23,415 nt of DNA from a virus. The notes beneath the pieces were generated by a model, which worked only from the letters and a program-made list of their open reading frames with translations, made no database searches and was not told where the DNA came from. Of this stretch, positions 15,352 to 21,006 are shown one piece after another; within the stretch, counting starts at the first letter, position 1, and the number at the start of each line of letters is the position of its first letter. The DNA lies in the IMG/VR virus record IMGVR_UViG_3300043568_000826, positions 1 to 23,415 of that record; one strand, written 5' to 3'. Both the position numbers and the translations under genes were made by a program.

Positions 15352-15544
15352 CCGCACGCCAGTGATGGAGTGTGAGTTCATTACGCGCCCAGATGGGAAG
15401 ACGGGCGTGCCTTGCGGTAAGCGGCACGCTGACCTCGTACTCGTGAAGGCGAGCGAGATGGGTAAGACGAAGCGCACTTGGGCTTGGTGGTGCTCTGCTC
15501 ACGCAGACTTCTACCGCAAGTACCTTGCGCCTGTAGCGAAGTAG
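15338..15544 (+). CDS. Small Cys/His early protein
   Basis: A 68-residue protein from ATG 15338, with GGAGG 6 nt upstream. C12, C26, H30, C52 and H55 (VPCGKRH ... WWCSAHADFY) form a likely zinc-binding set, and the rest is basic with aromatic residues. The start overlaps the previous gene by 14 nt and the stop is 8 nt before the next gene. This size and ligand pattern is common among phage early proteins of unknown role; DNA, RNA or host-protein binding is possible. Confidence 0.8.
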   Translation: MYKSSRTPVMECEFITRPDGKTGVPCGKRHADLVLVKASEMGKTKRTWAWWCSAHADFYRKYLAPVAK

Positions 15545-15552
15545 GAGGATGT

Positions 15553-15720
15553 ATGTTTGAGGCATTCGTAGGATCGTTCTTGGGGGTAGGCTCGTTGCTT
15601 GCCCTACTCACGCTCAAGGATAAGGTGGAAGCGCATCGCGAGCGCAAGCAGCAGGAGGTTGAGAAGCGTATGCTTGATGCATACGCACGAACCCAGCGCA
15701 CCAAGCCATCGGCTTGGTAG
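15553..15720 (+). CDS. Small single-pass membrane protein
   Basis: A 55-residue protein starting at ATG 15553 after AGGAGG. Residues about 3-19 (EAFVGSFLGVGSLLALL) are a membrane helix, followed by a charged amphipathic helix (KDKVEAHRERKQQEVEKRML) with a coiled-coil look. An alternative ATG at 15549 is in another frame. The topology (short N-terminus, one membrane helix, long charged cytoplasmic tail) is seen in holin-like and membrane-anchored regulatory phage peptides; no closer call is possible. Confidence 0.75.
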   Translation: MFEAFVGSFLGVGSLLALLTLKDKVEAHRERKQQEVEKRMLDAYARTQRTKPSAW

Positions 15721-15732
15721 GAGGAGGCGCAA

Positions 15733-15984
15733 ATGGTAGACTCGCAAACGGGCATCATCAGGGAAGACGGAGGCGGCGACGCGTGCGTCGTTATTGAGTG
15801 CGGGCGTTGCGATAAGCGCATCTATGTGTACGCAGAGAACGGGGAACTTCCGATTACGATTGGGGATCTCCCGTGCTTCTGCCGTTGGTGCGGTAGAGCC
15901 TATGGCGCTTGGGAGATTGAGTTCCATGGCTCGTGGGATCCGATCGCTAGGGTGAGCAATGATGTGTCAAGCGAGGACGAGTGA
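15733..15984 (+). CDS. Zinc-ribbon early protein
   Basis: An 83-residue acidic protein with a strong ribosome site (AGGAGGAGG) before ATG 15733. IECGRCDKRIYVY (C23, C26) and PCFCRWCGRAYG (C48, C50, C53) form a classic zinc ribbon with two CxxC knuckles; C18 is extra. There is no obvious basic patch, so protein binding is as likely as nucleic-acid binding. It overlaps the next gene by 26 nt. Function unknown. Confidence 0.82.
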   Translation: MVDSQTGIIREDGGGDACVVIECGRCDKRIYVYAENGELPITIGDLPCFCRWCGRAYGAWEIEFHGSWDPIARVSNDVSSEDE

Positions 15985-16177
15985 ACTCTTCTGCGGGAGT
16001 GGAGTCTTCCGCAAGGTGCGTGGTAAGCACCTGTGCTACGAGCACTACCACGCATACTTCCAAGCACAAGGTGTAAGGTTCACGCCGAAGCGCATCCTCC
16101 AATGGGCGAGGGAGAAGCGTAGGCAGGAGTATCTCGCCCTTATGCAACTGAACAAGGAGTACTATGCAAGTCATTGA
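15959..16177 (+). CDS. Small Cys/His basic early protein
   Basis: A 72-residue protein starting MMCQARTSELFCGSG at ATG 15959 (ATG 15962 is an alternative), with GGTGAG as a modest ribosome site. C3, C12, C26 and H29 (HLCYEHYHAYF) make a plausible zinc site. The C-terminal half is a basic helix (PKRILQWAREKRRQEYLALM), consistent with nucleic-acid binding. It overlaps its upstream neighbour by 26 nt and its downstream neighbour by 14 nt. Confidence 0.78.
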   Translation: MMCQARTSELFCGSGVFRKVRGKHLCYEHYHAYFQAQGVRFTPKRILQWAREKRRQEYLALMQLNKEYYASH

Positions 16178-16451
16178 GCACTATCACGCGGAGATTAGTT
16201 TCCCCGCGTGTATGCCCGAATGGGAAGAGATCTACACTAGCGCACACGAGGCGGTGGAAGACCTCAAGGAGCATAGCGGGTGGAACGAGGAGGGCGAAGA
16301 GATTGACCTCAAGGTCGTGCATAACGACCAAGACTTCCTCGTTGTCGCACGCTGGAAGGGTAAGCCTAGCACCCTCAACTGCTATGCGTATTCGTGCAAG
16401 GAAGACCGCTGCGTTGAGCGGCTCGCTTGCTTGGAGGAAACCTATGTCTGA
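16164..16451 (+). CDS. Hypothetical acidic early protein
   Basis: A 95-residue protein with AAGGAG 4 nt before ATG 16164. It is acidic (EHSGWNEEGEEIDLKVV), with a Cys cluster near the end (LNCYAYSCKEDRCVERLACL). The pattern of alternating hydrophobic residues (EIDLKVVHNDQDFLVVARWK) suggests a beta-sheet core. No family is recognised. It overlaps the next, tiny membrane protein gene by 8 nt. Confidence 0.78.
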   Translation: MQVIEHYHAEISFPACMPEWEEIYTSAHEAVEDLKEHSGWNEEGEEIDLKVVHNDQDFLVVARWKGKPSTLNCYAYSCKEDRCVERLACLEETYV

Positions 16452-16566
16452 CCTAGTTATCCGATGGTTCTTTACGCTCTCAATCGTATACTTCCTCGTC
16501 CACACGGCAGTCTTTCTGCTACGGATGAATGGAGTAGAGGTAGGAGGTGTTCACTATGGCAAGTAA
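16444..16566 (+). CDS. Tiny single-pass membrane protein (40 aa)
   Basis: ATG 16444 has GGAGG 6 nt upstream and begins a 40-residue peptide. Residues about 4-27 (VIRWFFTLSIVYFLVHTAVF) form one membrane helix and the tail is short and polar (MNGVEVGGVHYGK). Overlap with both neighbours (8 nt and 11 nt) and the good ribosome site support it as a real gene. The longer frame reaching back to 16174 runs through the previous gene and is not credible. Role unknown. Confidence 0.7.
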   Translation: MSDLVIRWFFTLSIVYFLVHTAVFLLRMNGVEVGGVHYGK

Positions 16567-16894
16567 TCGGATCGTATACAACGCCACGATGAAGGCGATA
16601 GCGTATGTGAGCGAGCAGATCGCTCGCCAGAACTGCTGTGACCCATACGATTGTATGTGCCACGAGCAGTGCTATGTAAGTACCGATTGGGCGTGCGGCA
16701 CTTGCAAGTATAACGGCGAGTTGTACGATGACCTCAAGAGGTACACGCTCAAGCGTAATGTTTCTATGGGTGAAGTGATTGACCTTGCATACAAGGCAGT
16801 TGCCGAAGACCGACAGATGTACTATCGTGAAACCCGCCACGAAGAGAATGCGGGCGCACATTGGAGCGATAAGGGTGGATACAATGCCGAGTAA
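16556..16894 (+). CDS. Cysteine-rich early protein
   Basis: A 112-residue protein from ATG 16556, with AGGAGG upstream (a GTG at 16547 overlaps that site). Seven cysteines fall within residues 27-50 (NCCDPYDCMCHEQCY, then WACGTCKYN), an unusually dense cluster able to bind one or two zinc ions or an Fe-S centre. The C-terminal half is helical (KRYTLKRNVSMGEVIDLAYK). Function unknown. It overlaps the next gene by 11 nt. Confidence 0.8.
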   Translation: MASNRIVYNATMKAIAYVSEQIARQNCCDPYDCMCHEQCYVSTDWACGTCKYNGELYDDLKRYTLKRNVSMGEVIDLAYKAVAEDRQMYYRETRHEENAGAHWSDKGGYNAE

Positions 16895-17198
16895 GTATGA
16901 GCGCAAGATGAAGAAGTTTGATAAGTATGTCGCAGAAATGCGAGCGGCGGGGTGCGTAGTGATTGCGTACACTCCTGATGATGTGCGCAATGCCATCACA
17001 TACCAGTTCGCAGATAGTATGACCGACCCCGCGTTTGAGTTCCATCCGATGGTAGATCTTGTGCAAGTTGCACAAGATACGCACGAAGATGATTACCTTT
17101 GGGATGCTATGAGTAATGCAGTAGGGCACGCATACAAGTATGAGGTTGAGGGTATGGATGATTATGCCCGACAGCAGGATAAGGAAGAGGTGCTTTAG
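16884..17198 (+). CDS. Hypothetical early protein
   Basis: A 104-residue protein with start ATG 16884 after AAGGGTGG. The N-terminus is basic and helical (PSKYERKMKKFDKYVAEMRA), the middle has CVVIAYTPDDVRNAITYQF and FEFHPMVDLVQVAQDTHEDD, and the rest is acidic. No known domain is recognised. Its TAG stop shares one base with the GTG start of the next gene, so translation is coupled. Confidence 0.8.
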   Translation: MPSKYERKMKKFDKYVAEMRAAGCVVIAYTPDDVRNAITYQFADSMTDPAFEFHPMVDLVQVAQDTHEDDYLWDAMSNAVGHAYKYEVEGMDDYARQQDKEEVL

Positions 17199-17443
17199 TG
17201 TACGACCAATGGCGCAGACTACACCTAGCGTGGTATCGCATCGTCAAGTACAAGCGTGATGTACGCAAGTGGCTTGAGGATAACGAGTCGCTCGCTCACA
17301 ATAGTGGGTGGCACGAGTGGGTACGGGATGAAGGCAGCCCGTCTACCCTGAAGGAACATACTGCCCAAGCACTAATGGGATTGGATGATGCAACGAACAC
17401 TAGGTTCCTTGCCCGATTCCAACTAGAGAAAGGTGGTCGCTAA
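17198..17443 (+). CDS. Hypothetical early protein
   Basis: An 81-residue protein starting at GTG 17198 (TAGTG overlap with the previous stop; GAGG upstream). It is rich in Trp and charged residues (YDQWRRLHLAWYRIVKYKRD, NSGWHEWVRDEG) and mostly helical. There is no cysteine motif, signal peptide or membrane segment. The stop overlaps the next ATG by one base. Function unknown. Confidence 0.78.
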   Translation: MYDQWRRLHLAWYRIVKYKRDVRKWLEDNESLAHNSGWHEWVRDEGSPSTLKEHTAQALMGLDDATNTRFLARFQLEKGGR

Positions 17444-17745
17444 TGCGTGATCGCAAGACACCGCAGTTTACAAGGCGAGACTTCCAATGGATCGCCGACC
17501 AGTGCATCGCGCATTGGGAGTACCTCAAGTACGAAGGTGAGGAGCACAAGTACACGCTGTATGAGCGTGAACTTCTAGACTTCCATCATTGGAAGTTTGT
17601 ACAAGCGTTGAGCAAGCATCTTGCTGCAACGAATGGTATGTTCCAGCGTGACAAGTTTATCCGAGCAGCAGTACCCGCAGAGTTCCGAGATCGTTGGTAT
17701 CTTGGCTCTGTACCAGACCCAGTCAAGGAGGTTCCGCATGGATGA
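17443..17745 (+). CDS. Hypothetical early protein
   Basis: A 100-residue, mainly helical, slightly basic protein, with start ATG 17443 coupled to the previous stop (TAATG). Features are DFQWIADQCIAHWEYLKYEG, LLDFHHWKFVQALSKHLAAT and RDKFIRAAVPAEFRDRWYLG. It has several His residues but no recognisable metal or catalytic motif. The last codons contain AAGGAGG, the ribosome site for the next gene. Confidence 0.78.
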   Translation: MRDRKTPQFTRRDFQWIADQCIAHWEYLKYEGEEHKYTLYERELLDFHHWKFVQALSKHLAATNGMFQRDKFIRAAVPAEFRDRWYLGSVPDPVKEVPHG

Positions 17746-17986
17746 GGAAGAGAGAGCACATCGCAAGTACATACTTGACGAGATGATCCGCCCCCTATAC
17801 AACGGCAGGGTGGTAGGTGGCAATGTATCCGCAGACGGATTCCCTCTACTCAAGTTTGAGTTTAGGGATGATGCCGCGCAGACTATCCGCTATCGTTGGG
17901 TAGCAGTATCAATGGACGATGAGATGAACGATGGAGGTCGGCTGATCTTCATTGACGAAGGAGGAGCCTATGAGCGCCCACGCTAG
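17738..17986 (+). CDS. Hypothetical early protein
   Basis: An 82-residue acidic protein from ATG 17738 (AAGGAGG 6 nt upstream). It starts with a helix (DEEERAHRKYILDEMIRPLY) and continues with probable beta strands (PLLKFEFRDD, IRYRWVAVSMDD, GGRLIFIDEG), giving a small alpha/beta fold. No family is known to me. It overlaps its neighbours by 8 and 17 nt. Confidence 0.78.
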   Translation: MDEEERAHRKYILDEMIRPLYNGRVVGGNVSADGFPLLKFEFRDDAAQTIRYRWVAVSMDDEMNDGGRLIFIDEGGAYERPR

Positions 17987-18356
17987 GGTATACATTACGA
18001 TTGACAATGTAGGTACTGCAAGCATGAACAACTGGATGCCTGATGCAGTGAAGGCGCTGAACGAATGGCTCTATGATCAGGGCTTTGACATCAACGGTGA
18101 AAGGGCAGACAAAGGTACTGGTCCGCATCAGATTACGCACAAGGAACGCTACTGGATTGAGGTAGAGAGTACCTCGTGCACATACGATGTGTTTGATTAC
18201 ACATACATTACGCATACTATTGAGGGTTGGCTAGAAGAGTTTAAGGAACTGCGATACCAGTACGAGGTGTACAACCTAGACATGGAGCCAGACCTGTTCA
18301 TTGTACGAGAGACAGTAGGAGGTAGACCAAGTGGATACGACAGCCGAGGAGATTGA
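17970..18356 (+). CDS. Hypothetical early protein
   Basis: A 128-residue protein from ATG 17970 (GGAGG upstream; the frame extends 6 codons further back without a better signal). It is acidic and aromatic, with HARVYITIDNVGTASMNNWM, a helix MPDAVKALNEWLYDQGF and two strand-rich segments (ERYWIEVES, YTYITHTIEGWLEEFKELRY). No domain is recognised. It overlaps the next gene by 26 nt. Confidence 0.8.
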   Translation: MSAHARVYITIDNVGTASMNNWMPDAVKALNEWLYDQGFDINGERADKGTGPHQITHKERYWIEVESTSCTYDVFDYTYITHTIEGWLEEFKELRYQYEVYNLDMEPDLFIVRETVGGRPSGYDSRGD

Positions 18357-18519
18357 GGTAAGCACATACACCGTGCAGGGTAGCGGCGCAATCGTGTGCT
18401 CTGCTATGGTGAATGGGTATCGTAAGCAGACGGCGTACTTCTTGGTAGACAAGGAGACGGCGATCGCAGACTTTAAGGAGGCAGTACGTGAAGATCTTGC
18501 AAGTGCAACTAGAGCCTAA
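18331..18519 (+). CDS. Hypothetical small early protein
   Basis: A 62-residue acidic protein starting at GTG 18331, with TAGGAGG 8 nt upstream. It looks like a small beta-sheet followed by a helix: strands EEIEVSTYTVQG, AIVCSAMVNGYRKQTAYFLV, then KETAIADFKEAVREDLASAT. Its 3' coding sequence contains AAGGAGG, which serves the next gene, overlapped by 32 nt. Function unknown. Confidence 0.72.
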   Translation: MDTTAEEIEVSTYTVQGSGAIVCSAMVNGYRKQTAYFLVDKETAIADFKEAVREDLASATRA

Positions 18520-18895
18520 GGATTTGGTAGACATTCTGCACTGCGCCATTGAGGGTGGCATCAACTACTGGGGTGAGTGCAAGGGATACAAGTGGAGCAC
18601 GTGGTACGTAAACAATGACGCACCGTTTGGTACGGAGGAGTACGGCAAACTTGCCGATCTCCCCGATGACTTTGTGTACGTGTATGTTAAGGAAGATGAG
18701 GATCAGGGTGAGCCGACTCGCGACCCTAACACATGGGTTCCTATTCGTAGGGCTGACATTGAGCGCGGCTTTGCATTGGCATTCGCCAATCATCCGCACC
18801 TCTACCAAGCACGTGATGGTGAGGTAGACATGGACGCTACTGGTGGTGAGGTCATCATTCAGTACGCAGTATTTGGGGAGTTGGTGTATGGCTGA
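18488..18895 (+). CDS. Hypothetical phage protein of a recurrent early-gene type
   Basis: A 135-residue acidic protein from GTG 18488 (AAGGAGG upstream). It has GGINYWGECKGYKWSTWYVN, a central VYVYVKEDEDQG and a C-terminal half with PIRRADIERGFALAFANHPH and VIIQYAVFGELVYG. From memory, phage proteins with a GxxYW N-terminus, an IERGxxLAxxxHP helix and a terminal QxAVFGExVYG are widespread and uncharacterised. The match is by recollection only. It overlaps its neighbours by 32 and 8 nt. Confidence 0.82.
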   Translation: MKILQVQLEPKDLVDILHCAIEGGINYWGECKGYKWSTWYVNNDAPFGTEEYGKLADLPDDFVYVYVKEDEDQGEPTRDPNTWVPIRRADIERGFALAFANHPHLYQARDGEVDMDATGGEVIIQYAVFGELVYG

Positions 18896-19208
18896 GCACA
18901 TCCCTATTGGGTATCAAAGCGAAGACCCAGAGTTCTTCTGCAATGCCTGTGCGTTTGAGCACTACGGTGTAGTGGGTAATCCGCTAAGCCTTAGTACGCA
19001 TCAAACCCTATGGCACGAGGCAGGGGATGGACTCTACGCAATCTACAGTTGGGATGCGGACAACCCGCATGGCATCACGTGCGACCAGTGCGATGATGCA
19101 ATAGACGAGGGGTGGTGTGAACGTGTCAACAAAGGCAACGGCAATGGCTATTGCGAGGACTGCTACGACACGGCAGAAGCAGAAGGTAAGGATGGATACG
19201 ATGAGTAA
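18888..19208 (+). CDS. Zinc-ribbon acidic early protein
   Basis: A 106-residue protein from ATG 18888 (GGGGAG upstream). FCNACAFEHYG (C18, C21) is one knuckle; ITCDQCDDAI (C65, C68) and GYCEDCYDTA (C89, C92) form a second zinc ribbon. The tail is very acidic (TAEAEGKDGYDE). Zinc plus net negative charge favours a protein-interaction role, for example binding host polymerase or nuclease, but that is speculation. It overlaps the previous gene by 8 nt. Confidence 0.8.
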   Translation: MAEHIPIGYQSEDPEFFCNACAFEHYGVVGNPLSLSTHQTLWHEAGDGLYAIYSWDADNPHGITCDQCDDAIDEGWCERVNKGNGNGYCEDCYDTAEAEGKDGYDE

Positions 19209-19428
19209 GATGAAAGACGAGCACATCAAGCGACTAAACTGGGCTAGAGACATAGATGCGATTGACCGTGTCGTTACGGACGCGTTACGGATTGCATCAC
19301 TGGCAGAGCAGCAGTTCTTCTTTGACGGAGAGACAAAGTATTCGGAGAAATTCTTTAAGCAGGTGACGCTCCCGCTTCACCAGATTGTAGCGTTCCTTAG
19401 GAACGGAGAGGAAGTGGACTATGTCTAA
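19201..19428 (+). CDS. Hypothetical helical early protein
   Basis: A 75-residue protein (start ATG 19201 with AAGGA 8 nt upstream; ATG 19192, adding three residues, is equally possible). It is predicted to be mostly helical (IKRLNWARDIDAIDRVVTDA, LRIASLAEQQFFFDG, KQVTLPLHQIVAFLRNG). There are no cysteines or membrane segments. It overlaps both neighbours by 8 nt. Function unknown. Confidence 0.75.
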   Translation: MSKMKDEHIKRLNWARDIDAIDRVVTDALRIASLAEQQFFFDGETKYSEKFFKQVTLPLHQIVAFLRNGEEVDYV

Positions 19429-19975
19429 TCAGAATGATCTTATCAAGAGCGCAACCGACATTTCCGTACAGGTAGACGACCTCATCAATGACATTCGTAA
19501 CCTTGATGAGCATGAGCATGACGCAGATGAGTGCCGTGACTGCCAGACCATTCGCGAAGAGGCTGATGAGAATCATGACCACGACGCTTGGAACTGCACC
19601 AGTTGTGAGTCAATGCTTGAGGAGGCTGTATCCGACAAGGTCGGGTCGCTAGATGCTGATGACTTGATGGACATGAACTGGGATCTATGGCAGACCATTG
19701 GAGAAGAGGCAGTCAACGAGTTCCAAGAACGCAATGGCGGTACGGTCGTGGCGATCACCGAACTTGCACGTCTGGTCAATGAGTTGTATGATTCGGTAGA
19801 TAACACCGACCTCAGCGATGTGAACGATGCTATCGTCTTCATTACCAATCAGGTCTATGGTGTACGAGAACCAGCAAAGACCGACATCATTGAGGAGACC
19901 CTATCAAGCAATACCGATAAGTGCGCTTGCGGTTCTGACCATAGTCTTGTAGACTACACACCTAAGGAGGATTGA
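19421..19975 (+). CDS. Highly acidic Cys-paired early protein
   Basis: A 184-residue protein, one of the largest of the small-gene block, with GAGG 9 nt before ATG 19421. It is extremely rich in Asp and Glu. ECRDCQTI (C38, C41) and NCTSCESM (C59, C62) make a zinc-binding pair separated by a His/Asp-rich loop (ENHDHDAWN), and CACGSDH (C168, C170, H174) is near the C-terminus. Strong negative charge over a long protein raises the possibility of a DNA mimic or nucleic-acid competitor, which is inference. Its stop overlaps the next ATG (TGATG). Confidence 0.82.
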   Translation: MSNQNDLIKSATDISVQVDDLINDIRNLDEHEHDADECRDCQTIREEADENHDHDAWNCTSCESMLEEAVSDKVGSLDADDLMDMNWDLWQTIGEEAVNEFQERNGGTVVAITELARLVNELYDSVDNTDLSDVNDAIVFITNQVYGVREPAKTDIIEETLSSNTDKCACGSDHSLVDYTPKED

Positions 19976-20223
19976 TGCAGAAGATTACACAAGAAGAGAT
20001 CGCAACATTCCAGTCTCTCTTTAACAAGGAGAACAACGTCGCGCTCATGCGATGCACGATGTGGGGCGAGGACTGCGCGGTAATCGTGCGGGTCTTTGAC
20101 AATGGCGAGAAGGTGGAGGCATCACCTATCGCCCTCATGATGACCGATAGGGTCTTTGACCTTATCAGCCCACCAGAGAATCCCTATGTCGGGATGGAGA
20201 TTGAGGAGCAGATTGAGAACTGA
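19975..20223 (+). CDS. Hypothetical early protein
   Basis: An 82-residue acidic protein starting at ATG 19975, with AAGGAGG 4 nt upstream. It has a helix (QEEIATFQSLFNKENNVALM) and strands (CAVIVRVFDNG, ASPIALMMTDRVFDLI), ending EEQIEN. Small alpha/beta proteins like this are common in phage early regions, but no family can be assigned. It probably overlaps the membrane peptide gene downstream. Confidence 0.78.
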   Translation: MQKITQEEIATFQSLFNKENNVALMRCTMWGEDCAVIVRVFDNGEKVEASPIALMMTDRVFDLISPPENPYVGMEIEEQIEN

Positions 20224-20308
20224 CAACGACATGATGTTTGTTGCAGGGTTCTTGGCGGGGGCACTCATTGCCTCCGCCTTGATCACCGCATTCCAAGTGA
20301 GGTTATAA
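20213..20308 (+). CDS. Tiny membrane peptide (31 aa, or 25 aa from an internal ATG)
   Basis: A short frame fills the gap between two genes and ends 1 nt before the next ATG. From the TTG at 20213 (GAGGAG 4 nt upstream) it is 31 residues; from ATG 20231, which lacks a ribosome site, it is 25. Nearly the whole peptide is a Gly/Ala-rich membrane helix (MMFVAGFLAGALIASALITA). Such peptides occur in phage membrane and lysis-associated loci; it is too short to classify. Confidence 0.5.
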   Translation: MRTDNDMMFVAGFLAGALIASALITAFQVRL

Positions 20309-20309
20309 G

Positions 20310-20651
20310 ATGAGTGCTTTAGTTAAATCAGTAACGATTCCAGTAATGATTACGATCCTTGTCAAAGAAGCAGACGAAGACAATGAGATCGTAGAGAAGT
20401 CAGCACGCAAGTTGTTGATTGACATCGCTGAAGAGAACTGGTACGATCAGTTTGTTTATGACAACCAAGTCATGGAACTCATTGAGTGGGACTGGCTGGA
20501 TGGAACCTATGTATCAGACCTAGGTAGTGAGGAGACCGATGAAACTCAGGAAGCAACTGAAGATGGAACTAGCGAGACAAGCGGAGGACTACGCAGTCCA
20601 GTCGGAGATGTGCAGGCTGCACGGGAACGGGACGAAGGACTGCCGATGTAG
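20310..20651 (+). CDS. Hypothetical acidic early protein
   Basis: A 113-residue protein from ATG 20310 (GAGG 7 nt upstream). The first 70 residues appear folded (SVTIPVMITILVKEADEDNE, KLLIDIAEENWYDQFVYDNQ, LIEWDWLDGTYVSD). The rest is a low-complexity acidic tail (SEETDETQEATEDGTSETSG). The tail is encoded in the same DNA as the start of the next gene, an overlap of 113 nt, so either the two frames are both used or one gene boundary is wrong. Confidence 0.7.
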   Translation: MSALVKSVTIPVMITILVKEADEDNEIVEKSARKLLIDIAEENWYDQFVYDNQVMELIEWDWLDGTYVSDLGSEETDETQEATEDGTSETSGGLRSPVGDVQAARERDEGLPM

Positions 20652-21006
20652 TCTTACCTTAGATTCTTATCAGACAACGTTAAGATTATTTAACACTACC
20701 GATACTAAGGTTAAAGATAAAAGACGTAAGATAGTTAATGAACAACTAAAGATTAAGTCGTTCCCTCATTACGTTACCCCAGAGTTAGCCGAGTTCGTAG
20801 CCGATAACATCAATGGTGTTCGGGAACTTGGGCATAACGATCCAGAGATTATCTGGGATGACGGCTGCTGCGCCGCAGTGTACTGCGACAACTGCAAGAC
20901 ATGGGGATGGTTTACCTACAACTATGAAGCCGAGGGGGTCAGATGGTCTACCGAGGAGGAAGCAGAGTATGGAGGTAAGATCTTTGACAGTAAGTGTAAA
21001 GCCTAA
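20539..21006 (+). CDS. Zinc-binding protein with AT-rich core, upstream of dnaB
   Basis: A 155-residue protein from ATG 20539 with GAGGAG 4 nt upstream. C25, H28, C35 and C37 (MCRLHGNGTKDCRC) and C110, C111, C116 and C119 (DDGCCAAVYCDNCKTWGW) form two likely zinc sites; between them is a basic helical segment (KVKDKRRKIVNEQLKIKSFP). The region 20650-20830 has about 28-35% GC, unlike both flanks, suggesting a separate origin. It overlaps the previous gene by 113 nt and dnaB by 38 nt. Position next to the helicase suggests a replication accessory, possibly a loader or a DNA-binding factor, without direct evidence. Confidence 0.72.
   Translation: MKLRKQLKMELARQAEDYAVQSEMCRLHGNGTKDCRCSLTLDSYQTTLRLFNTTDTKVKDKRRKIVNEQLKIKSFPHYVTPELAEFVADNINGVRELGHNDPEIIWDDGCCAAVYCDNCKTWGWFTYNYEAEGVRWSTEEEAEYGGKIFDSKCKA

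Noticed and set aside
16174-16443. Upstream part of the frame containing the 40-residue membrane protein
   Set aside because: It runs out of frame through the well-supported gene 16164-16451 and has no start signal; only the part from 16444 is kept.
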